From the NCBI RefSeq assembly GCF_003402475.1, contig NZ_BFAB01000020.1:1-55445 (forward strand): a stretch of DNA of 55,445 nucleotides, in the 5' to 3' direction. Position 1 is the first letter of the stretch. Each line of letters starts with the position of its first letter. The DNA comes from Mycobacterium sp. MFM001 (GTDB taxonomy: Bacteria; Actinomycetota; Actinomycetes; Mycobacteriales; Mycobacteriaceae). The notes below the pieces were generated by a model. The model saw only the letters and a list, made by a program, of their open reading frames with translations, was not told the DNA's origin and made no database searches. The position numbers and the translations under genes were made by a program. Shown here one piece after another: positions 23,406 through 30,990 of this stretch.

Positions 23406-25055
23406 ATGACTGACGGGCCGTTGATCGTGCAGTCCGACAAGACGGTGCTGCTCGAGGTGGATCATGACCTGGCAGGCGCCGCACGCGCGGCGATCGCGCC
23501 ATTCGCCGAGCTGGAGCGCGCACCCGAGCATGTGCACACCTACCGGATCACGCCGCTGGCGCTGTGGAACGCGCGGGCCGCCGGGCACGACGCCGAACAG
23601 GTTGTCGACGCGCTGGTCAGCTTCTCCCGCTACGCGGTGCCCCAGCCGCTGCTGGTCGACATCGTCGACACCATGGCCCGTTACGGCCGACTGCAGTTGG
23701 TCAAGAACCCCGCGCACGGTCTGACGCTGGTCAGCTTGGACCGCGCGGTGCTCGAAGAAGTGTTGCGGCACAAGAAGATCGCGCCGATGCTGGGGGCGCG
23801 CATCGACGACGACACTGTCGTGGTGCACCCGAGTGAGCGCGGCCGGGTCAAGCAGATGCTGCTCAAGATCGGCTGGCCCGCCGAGGATCTGGCCGGCTAC
23901 GTCGACGGCGAGGCGCATCCGATCAGCCTGCGCCAGAACGGCTGGCACCTGCGCGACTACCAGGAGATGGCCACCGAATCGTTCTGGTCCGGCGGCTCCG
24001 GTGTGGTGGTACTGCCGTGCGGGGCCGGCAAGACACTGGTCGGTGCGGCGGCGATGGCGAAAGCCAGTGCGACGACGCTGATTCTGGTCACCAACACCGT
24101 CGCGGGCCGCCAGTGGAAACGCGAGCTGATCGCCCGAACATCCTTGACTGAGAACGAGATCGGCGAATACTCCGGCGAGCGCAAGGAAATCCGGCCGGTC
24201 ACCATCGCCACCTATCAGGTGATCACCCGTCGCACCAAGGGCGAATATCGGCACCTGGAGCTGTTCGACAGTCGCGACTGGGGGCTGATCATCTACGACG
24301 AGGTGCATCTGCTGCCGGCGCCGGTGTTCCGGATGACCGCCGATCTGCAGTCGCGGCGGCGGCTGGGCCTGACCGCCACGCTGATCCGCGAGGACGGTCG
24401 CGAAGGCGACGTGTTTTCCCTGATCGGCCCCAAACGCTACGACGCGCCGTGGAAAGACATTGAGGCACAGGGCTGGATCGCGCCGGCGGAATGCGTCGAG
24501 GTGCGCGTCACGCTGACCGACAGCGAACGGATGACGTACGCCACCGCCGAGCCCGACGAGCGCTACCGGATTTGTTCGACGGCGCATTCGAAGATCGCGG
24601 TGGTCAAATCGATCCTGAGCCGACACCCCGGCGAGCAGACACTGGTGATCGGCGCCTACCTGGATCAACTGGAGGAACTCGGCGAGGTGCTGAACGCGCC
24701 GGTGATCCAGGGCTCGACCAAGACCGCTGAGCGTGAGGCGCTGTTCGACGCGTTCCGCCGGGGAGAGATCACCACGCTGGTGGTATCCAAAGTGGCTAAC
24801 TTCTCCATCGACCTACCGGAAGCCGCTGTAGCAGTTCAGGTTTCGGGCACGTTCGGGTCACGTCAGGAGGAGGCGCAGCGCCTCGGCCGGTTGCTGCGGC
24901 CCAAGGCCGACGGCGGCGGCGCCATCTTCTACTCGGTGGTCGCACGCGACAGCCAGGACGCCGAGTACGCCGCACACCGGCAGCGTTTTCTGGCCGAGCA
25001 GGGCTACGGCTACGTCATCCGAGACGCGGACGACCTGCTGGGCCCGGCCATTTAG
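23406..25055 (+). CDS. ercC3: XPB-type DNA repair helicase
   Basis: A 549-residue superfamily-2 3'-5' helicase close to mycobacterial XPB (Rv0861c). An N-terminal damage-recognition-like part (1-170) precedes helicase domain 1 with Walker A PCGAGKT (204-210), DEVH (298-301), the LTATLIREDGREGDVF block containing the RED motif, and helicase domain 2 with VIQGSTKTAEREALFDAFRR and motif VI QEEAQRLGRLLRPK. It unwinds DNA and is thought to act in repair or transcription. The start is backed by a leaderless promoter. Confidence 0.96.
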   Translation: MTDGPLIVQSDKTVLLEVDHDLAGAARAAIAPFAELERAPEHVHTYRITPLALWNARAAGHDAEQVVDALVSFSRYAVPQPLLVDIVDTMARYGRLQLVKNPAHGLTLVSLDRAVLEEVLRHKKIAPMLGARIDDDTVVVHPSERGRVKQMLLKIGWPAEDLAGYVDGEAHPISLRQNGWHLRDYQEMATESFWSGGSGVVVLPCGAGKTLVGAAAMAKASATTLILVTNTVAGRQWKRELIARTSLTENEIGEYSGERKEIRPVTIATYQVITRRTKGEYRHLELFDSRDWGLIIYDEVHLLPAPVFRMTADLQSRRRLGLTATLIREDGREGDVFSLIGPKRYDAPWKDIEAQGWIAPAECVEVRVTLTDSERMTYATAEPDERYRICSTAHSKIAVVKSILSRHPGEQTLVIGAYLDQLEELGEVLNAPVIQGSTKTAEREALFDAFRRGEITTLVVSKVANFSIDLPEAAVAVQVSGTFGSRQEEAQRLGRLLRPKADGGGAIFYSVVARDSQDAEYAAHRQRFLAEQGYGYVIRDADDLLGPAI

Positions 25056-25074
25056 CGCTAGCGCGGACGCAGCG

Positions 25075-26217
25075 CTACAGCGACACGATGGTCGCCGACG
25101 CCGTGCCGGGTGCCCCGTACACCTGCGCCAGGCCCACGCGCGGGTTGCCGGGCACCTGACGCTCGCCCGCCTCGCCGCGCAACTGCCGCACCAGCTCGTG
25201 CATCTGCCGCAGCCCCGACGCACCGATCGGCTCGCCGTTGGCGATCAATCCGCCGTCGGTGTTGACTGGCATTGAGCCGTGGATCTCGGTGGCGCCGTCG
25301 GCCAGCAATTTCTCCTGCTCGCCGTCGGCGCACAGACCCGTCTCGGCCATGTGGATGACCTCGTTGCCGGCATCGGTGTCCTGCAGTTGGGCCACGTCGA
25401 CGTCCTCAGGCCCGATACCCGCGGCCTCGTAGGCCGCTTTGGACGCGTAAACCGTTGGGGAAACGTCCTCGTCGAGTGGCGCGAACGTGGCATGCACTTC
25501 GTAGGCGCCGTATCGGCGGGTGCGGATTTCGCAGGCTCGCACATAGACCGGCTTGTCGGTGTACTTGTGCGCGATGTCTGCCCGGCACATCACCACGGCG
25601 GCGGCACCCTCGTCGGGCGCGCAGAACATGTACTGCGTCAACGGGTAGTTGAGCACAGCCGAGTTGAGGATCTCTTCCTCGGAAAGCGGCTTGCGGCGGA
25701 ACGCGTTTGGGTTCAGCGCGCCATTGCGGAAGTTCTTGGCGGCCACCTTGGCCAGCGTGGCTTGCGAGATGTTGTGGTCATGAAGGTATTTGTTGGCCTT
25801 CATCCCGAAGAACTTGGTGGTGACGAACTGCCCGTTCTGCGCATACCACTGCGGCAGCGCCAGTTTCGCGGGGTCGTCGGTGAACGCGCCGCGCGGATGC
25901 TTGTCCAGCCCGATGGCAATCCCGATGTCGTACTTGCCCAACCGGATCGTGTCGGCAGTCTGCTGGATGGCGCTGGCCGCGGTCGCACACGCATTGAACA
26001 CGTTGGTGAACGTGATGCCCGTCAGTCCGACCAGGCGTGTCACGGCGTCAGGATTGGACACCTCATGGCTGCCGCCGAACCCGAACTGGATGTCCTTCCA
26101 CTCCACACCCGCATCGGTGAGCGCGGCATGGATGGCCTCGGCGCCCATCTGCATCGCCGTCTTGTCGAACCTGCCAAACGGGTGCAGGCCCACGCCGATG
26201 ATCGCAACGTCGTTCAT
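25075..26217 (-). CDS. thiolase-fold protein, probable Ltp2-like aldolase/lipid-transfer type
   Basis: A 380-residue thiolase superfamily protein. The N-terminal nucleophile position keeps Cys77 (FNACATAAS). The usual catalytic GHP motif reads GEPIGASG (Glu329), the NEAF-type loop reads QDTDAG, and the C-terminal CxG cysteine is missing (VYGAPGTASATIV). It is therefore unlikely to be an ordinary thiolase. Its gene is coupled (ATGA overlap) to a DUF35 zinc-ribbon/OB protein, the pairing seen for Ltp2-DUF35 retro-aldolases of steroid side-chain breakdown. An aldolase or transfer role is inferred; the substrate is unknown. Confidence 0.85.
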   Translation of the reverse strand: MNDVAIIGVGLHPFGRFDKTAMQMGAEAIHAALTDAGVEWKDIQFGFGGSHEVSNPDAVTRLVGLTGITFTNVFNACATAASAIQQTADTIRLGKYDIGIAIGLDKHPRGAFTDDPAKLALPQWYAQNGQFVTTKFFGMKANKYLHDHNISQATLAKVAAKNFRNGALNPNAFRRKPLSEEEILNSAVLNYPLTQYMFCAPDEGAAAVVMCRADIAHKYTDKPVYVRACEIRTRRYGAYEVHATFAPLDEDVSPTVYASKAAYEAAGIGPEDVDVAQLQDTDAGNEVIHMAETGLCADGEQEKLLADGATEIHGSMPVNTDGGLIANGEPIGASGLRQMHELVRQLRGEAGERQVPGNPRVGLAQVYGAPGTASATIVSL

Positions 26218-26639
26218 TTCCCTGCTCCGATCGGTGCGAACGCGAACGTGACGACCTCGTTGCCCTCGTCGTCAGTAGTAAACGGCACCATGGTCAGCTC
26301 GACCTCCTGGACGAACTCCAGCTTGGCCGGATCGTTTTCGGTGAGCCGGCCCTCGACGCGGATGACGTCGCCGAGCTGGACCAGCCCGACACCGAACGGG
26401 ACGAAATCCTTGCCCGTCGGGCCGGCGTAGGGCGGTCCCGGCGGGAAGCCCTGCGTCGTCCAGGCCACCAACGTGCCCCGCCGCGGCAGCAGCAGCTCGG
26501 ACATGTCGTCGCCGCTGCACCGCGGGCAACGCTGCTGCACCGGGAACGTGGTGGCGCCGCAGTCGCCGCATTTACTGCCGATGAGCTGCGGGTTGTCGTC
26601 CGGCCAGGTCGAAATCTCGGGCGCCAGTGCCTTCTGCAT
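26214..26639 (-). CDS. DUF35 zinc-ribbon/OB-fold acyl-CoA-associated protein
   Basis: A 141-residue protein with an N-terminal rubredoxin-like zinc ribbon, CGDCGATTFPVQQRCPRC (about residues 22-39), and a C-terminal OB-fold (RRGTLVAWTTQGFPPGPPYA through VIRVEGRLTEND). Such proteins partner thiolase-fold enzymes and may help bind the acyl-CoA. The ATG at 26639 keeps the typical length; an in-frame ATG at 26681 would cover the operator region. It is the first gene of the pair. Confidence 0.9.
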   Translation of the reverse strand: MQKALAPEISTWPDDNPQLIGSKCGDCGATTFPVQQRCPRCSGDDMSELLLPRRGTLVAWTTQGFPPGPPYAGPTGKDFVPFGVGLVQLGDVIRVEGRLTENDPAKLEFVQEVELTMVPFTTDDEGNEVVTFAFAPIGAGK

Positions 26640-26670
26640 AATCGAACCGTATACCAGCCTTCCGAAAACT

Positions 26671-26685
26671 GGAAATACCATTCTC
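26671..26685. promoter_or_regulatory. probable operator GGAAATACCATTCTC
   Basis: This 15-mer matches the perfect palindrome GAGAATACTATTCTC at 43400 in 12 of 15 positions and likewise lies just upstream of a lipid-metabolism gene start, here DUF35/thiolase. It suggests a shared regulator. Confidence 0.45.
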
Positions 26686-26712
26686 CTAACCGGCATGCGG
26701 GCACGGTTGCAC

Positions 26713-26718
26713 TAGGTT
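26713..26718 (+). promoter_or_regulatory. -10 box of the ABM gene (leaderless)
   Basis: TAGGTT ends 7 nt before the ATG at 26726. Confidence 0.55.
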
Positions 26719-26725
26719 GGCGACC

Positions 26726-27019
26726 ATGGCGGTCACGGTGTTACTCGAGCTCAGGTTCAAGCCCGACGAGGTCGCGGCGGGGCGCGAACTCATGGGCCGG
26801 GCACTGCAAGACACCCGGGCGTTCGACGGCAATGTGCGAACCGATGTGCTCGTCGACGAGGGCGACGAGGCGCACTGGATCATCTACGAACTCTGGGAAT
26901 CGGTCGAGCATGACGAGGCGTATCGCCGGTTTCGCGCCGGCGAAGGCAAGCTGACGCAGCTTCCACCGCTGTTGGCTGCCCCTCCGGTCAAGACCAGGTA
27001 TACGACCACCGACCTCTAG
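26726..27019 (+). CDS. ABM-domain (antibiotic biosynthesis monooxygenase-like) protein
   Basis: A 97-residue single ABM/dimeric alpha-beta barrel domain: beta strand TVLLELRFKPDEV, helix AAGRELMGRALQDTRA, strand RTDVLVDEGDEAHWIIYELWES and helix DEAYRRFRAGEG. Members act as cofactor-free monooxygenases, heme-degrading enzymes or simple binding proteins; no diagnostic residues settle this. The start is set by a leaderless promoter. It overlaps the convergent LLM gene by 4 bp. Confidence 0.85.
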   Translation: MAVTVLLELRFKPDEVAAGRELMGRALQDTRAFDGNVRTDVLVDEGDEAHWIIYELWESVEHDEAYRRFRAGEGKLTQLPPLLAAPPVKTRYTTTDL

Positions 27020-28005
27020 CTCAGCGCGGGTATCACCTCGCGCTCGAAGAGCTCGATGCTCGAGCGGTCATACGCGGCCTCGGGGAAGTAGCAGATGACG
27101 TAGCCGCAGCCGAGGTCGCGCAGGCGCCCCAGCCGCTCAACCACCTGCTCGGTGGTCCCGGTGGCCGACTCGGGGCCGCTGGTGCCGGCGATCATCGAAT
27201 CGGCGGCCGACTCGGGCACGTAGCTGACCATCCGGTCGCGGATCCGCTGCAGGCGCTCGTCGACCTCCGCCTGCGAAGAGCCAAGCACGGCATTGACGTT
27301 GACCGAGCGCACGATCGCGTCGAAATCGGTGTCCACGTCGCGGCAATGCTGCGCGAGCACTTCGGACTTGTGAGCAAACGCCGACGGCTCGGGCGTGAAA
27401 TTGGTGTACTGCGCGTATTTGGCGGCGATCCGCAGCGTCACCTTCTCCCCGCCGCCGGCAATCCAGAGCGGAATACCATTGTCCTGCAACGGCTTCGGTG
27501 CAACGATCGCGCCGTCGACCTGGTAGTGCTCACCGCTGAAACTGACCTTGCCGTCGCGCCAGGCGTCGCGCATGATCTGCACACCCTCGTCGAGGCGGCC
27601 GAGGCGCACCTTCGCCGACGGGAAACCGTAACCGTAAGCGCGCCATTCGTGTTCGTACCAGCCGCCGCCGATGCCCATCTGGATGCGGCCCCCGGAGATG
27701 ACATCAGCCGTGGCGGCGACCTTGGCCAGGTAGACCGGGTTGCGGTAGCTCATCGCCGTGCACATCTGCCCCAGCTTGATCCGCGACGTCGTCGCCGCAT
27801 ACGCCGACATCAGCGACCACGCCTCGTGGGTGGCTTCGCCGGTCGGCATCGGCACGGTGTGGAAATGGTCGTAGACCCACAACGAATCCCACGCGCTGTC
27901 GTCGGCGTATGCCGCCAGATCGCGCATCACCGCCCAGTGTTTGTCGGGTTCGATCCCGACGAGATCCAGCCGCCAGCCCTGGGGGATGAAAAGTCCGAAG
28001 CGCAT
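27016..28005 (-). CDS. LLM-class F420-dependent oxidoreductase
   Basis: A 329-residue luciferase-like TIM-barrel protein. Typical blocks are MRFGLFIPQGW, WDSLWVYDHFHTVPMPTGEATHEAW, LMSAYAATTSRIKLG, RNPVYLAKVAATADVISGGR and GIGGGWYEHEWRAYGY. Mycobacterial members mostly use reduced F420 for hydride transfer. The substrate is unknown. It lies 11 bp downstream of the TetR gene on the same strand and is likely co-transcribed and controlled by it. Confidence 0.9.
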   Translation of the reverse strand: MRFGLFIPQGWRLDLVGIEPDKHWAVMRDLAAYADDSAWDSLWVYDHFHTVPMPTGEATHEAWSLMSAYAATTSRIKLGQMCTAMSYRNPVYLAKVAATADVISGGRIQMGIGGGWYEHEWRAYGYGFPSAKVRLGRLDEGVQIMRDAWRDGKVSFSGEHYQVDGAIVAPKPLQDNGIPLWIAGGGEKVTLRIAAKYAQYTNFTPEPSAFAHKSEVLAQHCRDVDTDFDAIVRSVNVNAVLGSSQAEVDERLQRIRDRMVSYVPESAADSMIAGTSGPESATGTTEQVVERLGRLRDLGCGYVICYFPEAAYDRSSIELFEREVIPALS

Positions 28006-28016
28006 AGCGAGGGACT

Positions 28017-28553
28017 CTAGATCCCCAGGGCGGCGAGCGCACCTTCCACCGACGCGGCGCGCAGCTTGTTGGCGGGCGCATCCGGGAACTGCATGCAGCA
28101 GTCCTGCAGACCACCGAACGCGATCGCCGCGCGAGTGGCCTGCCCAAGCGTCGGCTTTGGCCCAAAGACCAACTTGCCCAGCCGATCGCGCCAGGCAATC
28201 ACCTTCTCCACCAGACCGAAGTCTTCCAGGATGGCGAATTCCGCCAGCACCACAACGAGATCCCGCCGACGCCGGTAATGAAAGTCGAAATAGCCCTCGA
28301 GCAACTCGCGCACGTCCACGCCGTCGCGTGCCTCCTGATCGGCGACAAACCGCTCGCCGTCGTCGATCAACGGCTGCACGATGCTACGCACCAGCTCCTC
28401 GCGCGACGGGAAGTGGTAGTACAACGCCGGTTTGGTGATGCCCAACCTGTCGGCGATGTCCTGCAGGCTGGTGCGTTGCACGCCTTGCTGCGCGAACAGC
28501 TCTCGGGCGACGTCCTGGATGCGCTCGCGGGTGTCGGAGCGGGGCCTGCTCAC
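28017..28553 (-). CDS. TetR-family regulator
   Basis: A 178-residue repressor with the N-terminal helix-turn-helix TSLQDIADRLGITKPALYYHF (about 28-48) and a ligand-binding helical C-terminal part. The GTG start follows a TAGGCT -10 box by 7 nt. It faces an FAD monooxygenase gene across 77 bp that carry two matching 16-bp palindromes, so it probably represses itself, the LLM oxidoreductase and the monooxygenase. Confidence 0.92.
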   Translation of the reverse strand: MSRPRSDTRERIQDVARELFAQQGVQRTSLQDIADRLGITKPALYYHFPSREELVRSIVQPLIDDGERFVADQEARDGVDVRELLEGYFDFHYRRRRDLVVVLAEFAILEDFGLVEKVIAWRDRLGKLVFGPKPTLGQATRAAIAFGGLQDCCMQFPDAPANKLRAASVEGALAALGI

Positions 28554-28560
28554 CCGGTAA

Positions 28561-28566
28561 AGCCTA
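28561..28566 (-). promoter_or_regulatory. -10 box of the TetR/LLM operon (leaderless)
   Basis: TAGGCT on the minus strand ends 7 nt before the GTG at 28553 and lies 6 bp from operator 1. Confidence 0.6.
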
Positions 28567-28572
28567 CCTTGA

Positions 28573-28588
28573 CTTAACGGTAGGTAAG
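28573..28588. promoter_or_regulatory. TetR operator 1
   Basis: CTTAACGGTAGGTAAG is a near-perfect palindrome next to the TetR -10 box. It is an inverted copy of operator 2. Confidence 0.75.
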
Positions 28589-28600
28589 CCCCATCATGAG

Positions 28601-28616
28601 CTTACCGATCGTTAAG
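28601..28616. promoter_or_regulatory. TetR operator 2
   Basis: CTTACCGATCGTTAAG lies 14 nt before the monooxygenase start, with its centre 28 bp from that of operator 1. The two sites pair as inverted repeats with three central mismatches over 18 bp. Confidence 0.75.
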
Positions 28617-28630
28617 TAAGGAGACGCGGC

Positions 28631-29815
28631 ATGCGGGTTCTGATCTCGGGCGCGAGCATCGCCGGGCCGGTGTTGGCGTACTGGCTCGACCGGTACGGGT
28701 TCGACGTGACCGTCGTCGAGCAAGCGCCGACGTTGCGCAAGACCGGTGGCCACGCCGTCGACCTGTTCCGCCCGGCCATGGAGATCTCGGCGAAGATGGG
28801 CGTGCTGCCCCACATCGAAGAACGCGCCACTGAGACCACGCGACTGAGCATCTACCGCGACGGCGCCGCGCGGCCGATCCGCGTCGACCTCACCAAGATC
28901 TACCGCGCCGCCTCCGACCGCCACGTCGAGATCATGCGCGACGACCTCAGCGAAATCTATTACAGCGCAGCCGATGTCGAGTACCTATTCGGTGACTCGA
29001 TCACGGCCATCTCCCCCGACGGCGAGGTGACCTTCGAGCACGCGGCCGGCTCCCGCTTCGACGTCGTAATCGGTGCCGACGGGCTGCATTCCAACGTTCG
29101 GCGGCTGGTCTTCGGCGACGATGCCGGCCTCACCCGTTACCTCGGGGGCTACCTGGCGGTGGCGTCGGCGCCGAAAGCCCTTGCGCCCGATGGCGAGATG
29201 CTCGGTCAGGTCGAGGTCGGCCGAATCGCCGGCGTCTACAGCGCTCGGCATTTGGACGACGCCCGCGTGCTGTTCATGTTCCACAGCCCCGAACTGCACT
29301 ACCACCATCGAGATGTGCAACAGCAGAAGGAGTTACTGCGCGACGCGTTCGCCGGCATGCATCCGCGCGTGGACGGCTGGCTCGAGCAGCTCGACACCAC
29401 GCCGACGTTCTACTTCGACTCGATCACCCAGCTGCAGACCGACAACTGGTCGCGGGCTCGGGTCAGTCTGGTCGGCGACGCCGGCTATTGCCCCGGACCG
29501 GCGGTCGGCGGCAGCACCAGCCTCGCGGTGATCGGCGCCTACGTGTTGGCCGGCGAGTTGGCACAGGCACAGGGCGACTACACCAAAGCGTTCGCGGCCT
29601 ACGAGAAGCGGATGCGCGAACCGGTGCGCCGCAGCCGGGCTTTCGCGCGTGGCGCCGCCAGAACCGTCGTTCCGGGTTCGGCTCCCGCGCTGTGGGTGGT
29701 GACGCGCGGGGCGCAACTGGTGTCGGCGCTGCCGACCCCGATCAGCCGCGCCGTCGCCAAGCTCAACACCAAAGGGGTGCGCATGCACGACTCGATACCG
29801 GTGCCCGACTACTGA
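28631..29815 (+). CDS. FAD-dependent aromatic-type monooxygenase
   Basis: A 394-residue group A flavoprotein hydroxylase-like enzyme. The N-terminal dinucleotide fold is variant (LISGASIAGPVLAYWLDRYG), the DG motif is VVIGADGLHSNVRRLVFG and the FAD-ribityl motif is LVGDAGYCPGPAVGGSTSLA. It should insert oxygen into a ring or polyene using NAD(P)H. The AAGGAG site sets the ATG. It is divergent from, and likely repressed by, the neighbouring TetR. Confidence 0.92.
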   Translation: MRVLISGASIAGPVLAYWLDRYGFDVTVVEQAPTLRKTGGHAVDLFRPAMEISAKMGVLPHIEERATETTRLSIYRDGAARPIRVDLTKIYRAASDRHVEIMRDDLSEIYYSAADVEYLFGDSITAISPDGEVTFEHAAGSRFDVVIGADGLHSNVRRLVFGDDAGLTRYLGGYLAVASAPKALAPDGEMLGQVEVGRIAGVYSARHLDDARVLFMFHSPELHYHHRDVQQQKELLRDAFAGMHPRVDGWLEQLDTTPTFYFDSITQLQTDNWSRARVSLVGDAGYCPGPAVGGSTSLAVIGAYVLAGELAQAQGDYTKAFAAYEKRMREPVRRSRAFARGAARTVVPGSAPALWVVTRGAQLVSALPTPISRAVAKLNTKGVRMHDSIPVPDY

Positions 29816-29856
29816 CGAGCGCCGGCTGCAGGCCCGCCCATGTCGTCGATCGCTAT

Positions 29857-29862
29857 TAGCCT
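29857..29862 (+). promoter_or_regulatory. -10 box of the PNPOx-like gene (leaderless)
   Basis: TAGCCT ends 7 nt before the ATG at 29870, favouring this start over the in-frame ATG at 29840. Confidence 0.55.
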
Positions 29863-29869
29863 GTTGCCT

Positions 29870-30295
29870 ATGCCCCTGTCGAAAGACGAACGCGAACAAT
29901 TTCTTGCCGAACCACACATTGCGGCGCTGTCGGTATACGCCGGCGACAGCCGCGGGCCATTGTCCGTCCCGATCTGGTACCAGTACACGCCCGGCGGCGA
30001 GCCGTGGGTGCTGACCGGAGCCGGGTCACGCAAGACGCGGCTCATCGAGGCGGCCGGCTACTTCTCGCTGATGGTCGAACGGCTCGAGCCGACGGTGCGG
30101 TATGTCGCGGTCGACGGCCCAGTGAGCCGAATCGAGCCCGGCACCGACGACCACCTCGTCGAGATGACCCGCCGCTACATGCCGCCGGAGAAGGTGGAGC
30201 CCTACCTCGACTACGCGCGCAACGAGCTCGGCGAGAGCGTCGCGATCTATCTGCAGCCGCAACACTGGCTTTCCGCCGACCTAGGAGGACTGTGA
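29870..30295 (+). CDS. PNPOx-like flavin/F420-binding protein
   Basis: A 141-residue split-barrel protein: SKDEREQFLAEPHIAALSV, then GPLSVPIWYQYTPGGEPWVL and a strand-rich C-terminal half. Actinobacterial relatives bind FMN or F420 and reduce small molecules. No ligand is evident. It ends one base before the methyltransferase gene and forms a unit with it. Confidence 0.82.
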   Translation: MPLSKDEREQFLAEPHIAALSVYAGDSRGPLSVPIWYQYTPGGEPWVLTGAGSRKTRLIEAAGYFSLMVERLEPTVRYVAVDGPVSRIEPGTDDHLVEMTRRYMPPEKVEPYLDYARNELGESVAIYLQPQHWLSADLGGL

Positions 30296-30296
30296 C

Positions 30297-30911
30297 ATGG
30301 CTTCTCGGCATTTATTGTTTCGCGTGTTCTACGCACTTGGCTTTACCCCGTGGGACGGACATCCGCTCTCGACGAAGCTGCGAGAACTCGTCGAGGAAAC
30401 CGACACGCCACCAGGATCGGCACTCGATGTCGGATGCGGCACCGGAGACACCTCCATCTATCTCGCCCAACACGGATGGCAAGTCACGGGAGCGGACTTC
30501 ACGCCGAAGGCCCTGGACAAGGCCCGTGCCAAGGCCCAGGCCGCGAACGCTACCGTCAACTTTGTCCACGCCGACGTCACGCACTTGCGTCAGGCTGGAA
30601 TCAATGGACCCTTCCAGTTGATCGTGGACAACGGCTGCTTCCACGGCATGAGCGCGGCCGATCGCGACCTTTACGTCCAAGAGATCAGCGCGGAGGCCGC
30701 CCCCGGCTCACGCCTGCTGATGATCGCGTTCAAACCCGGCGGCGGCCCCGGGCCGGCAGGAGTCGAACAGGCCGAGATCGAGCGCCGGTTCACACCCGCG
30801 TGGGCGCTACTGGCGGCGGACGACGAACCGCAGTGGACCCCTCAGGGCGGAATCGCCGGCAGGTTTGCGGCTCGATTCAAAGCGCGCAGCTATGTGCTGC
30901 AGCGCCAGTAG
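30297..30911 (+). CDS. SAM-dependent methyltransferase
   Basis: A 204-residue class I methyltransferase: motif I LDVGCGTGDTSIYLA (about 42-56), the acidic ribose-binding GADFTPKALDKA, and NFVHADVTHLR. The target is unknown; relatives methylate small molecules such as thiols or metalloids. An AGGAGG site precedes the ATG. The gene ends just before a perfect 23-bp stem hairpin. Confidence 0.9.
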   Translation: MASRHLLFRVFYALGFTPWDGHPLSTKLRELVEETDTPPGSALDVGCGTGDTSIYLAQHGWQVTGADFTPKALDKARAKAQAANATVNFVHADVTHLRQAGINGPFQLIVDNGCFHGMSAADRDLYVQEISAEAAPGSRLLMIAFKPGGGPGPAGVEQAEIERRFTPAWALLAADDEPQWTPQGGIAGRFAARFKARSYVLQRQ

Positions 30912-30915
30912 CTAC

Positions 30916-30977
30916 GGCGAGCAGACGCAGAATCGCGTTGCGAGAGCGTGTTTTACGCGATTCTGCGTCTGCTCGCC
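30916..30977. terminator. perfect 23-bp-stem hairpin between convergent genes
   Basis: Arms at 30916-30938 and 30955-30977 are perfectly complementary with a 16-nt loop. It lies between the convergent methyltransferase and fadB genes and could stop transcription from both sides. The arm sequence (starting GGCGAGCAGACGCAGAATCG) looks like a dispersed mycobacterial palindromic repeat rather than a one-off terminator. Confidence 0.7.
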
Positions 30978-30990
30978 AGTTAAGCCCGCA

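Noticed and set aside
25075..26217. Ordinary acetyl-CoA acetyltransferase call
   Set aside because: GHP, NEAF and C-terminal Cys motifs are missing, in contrast with fadA in the same window.
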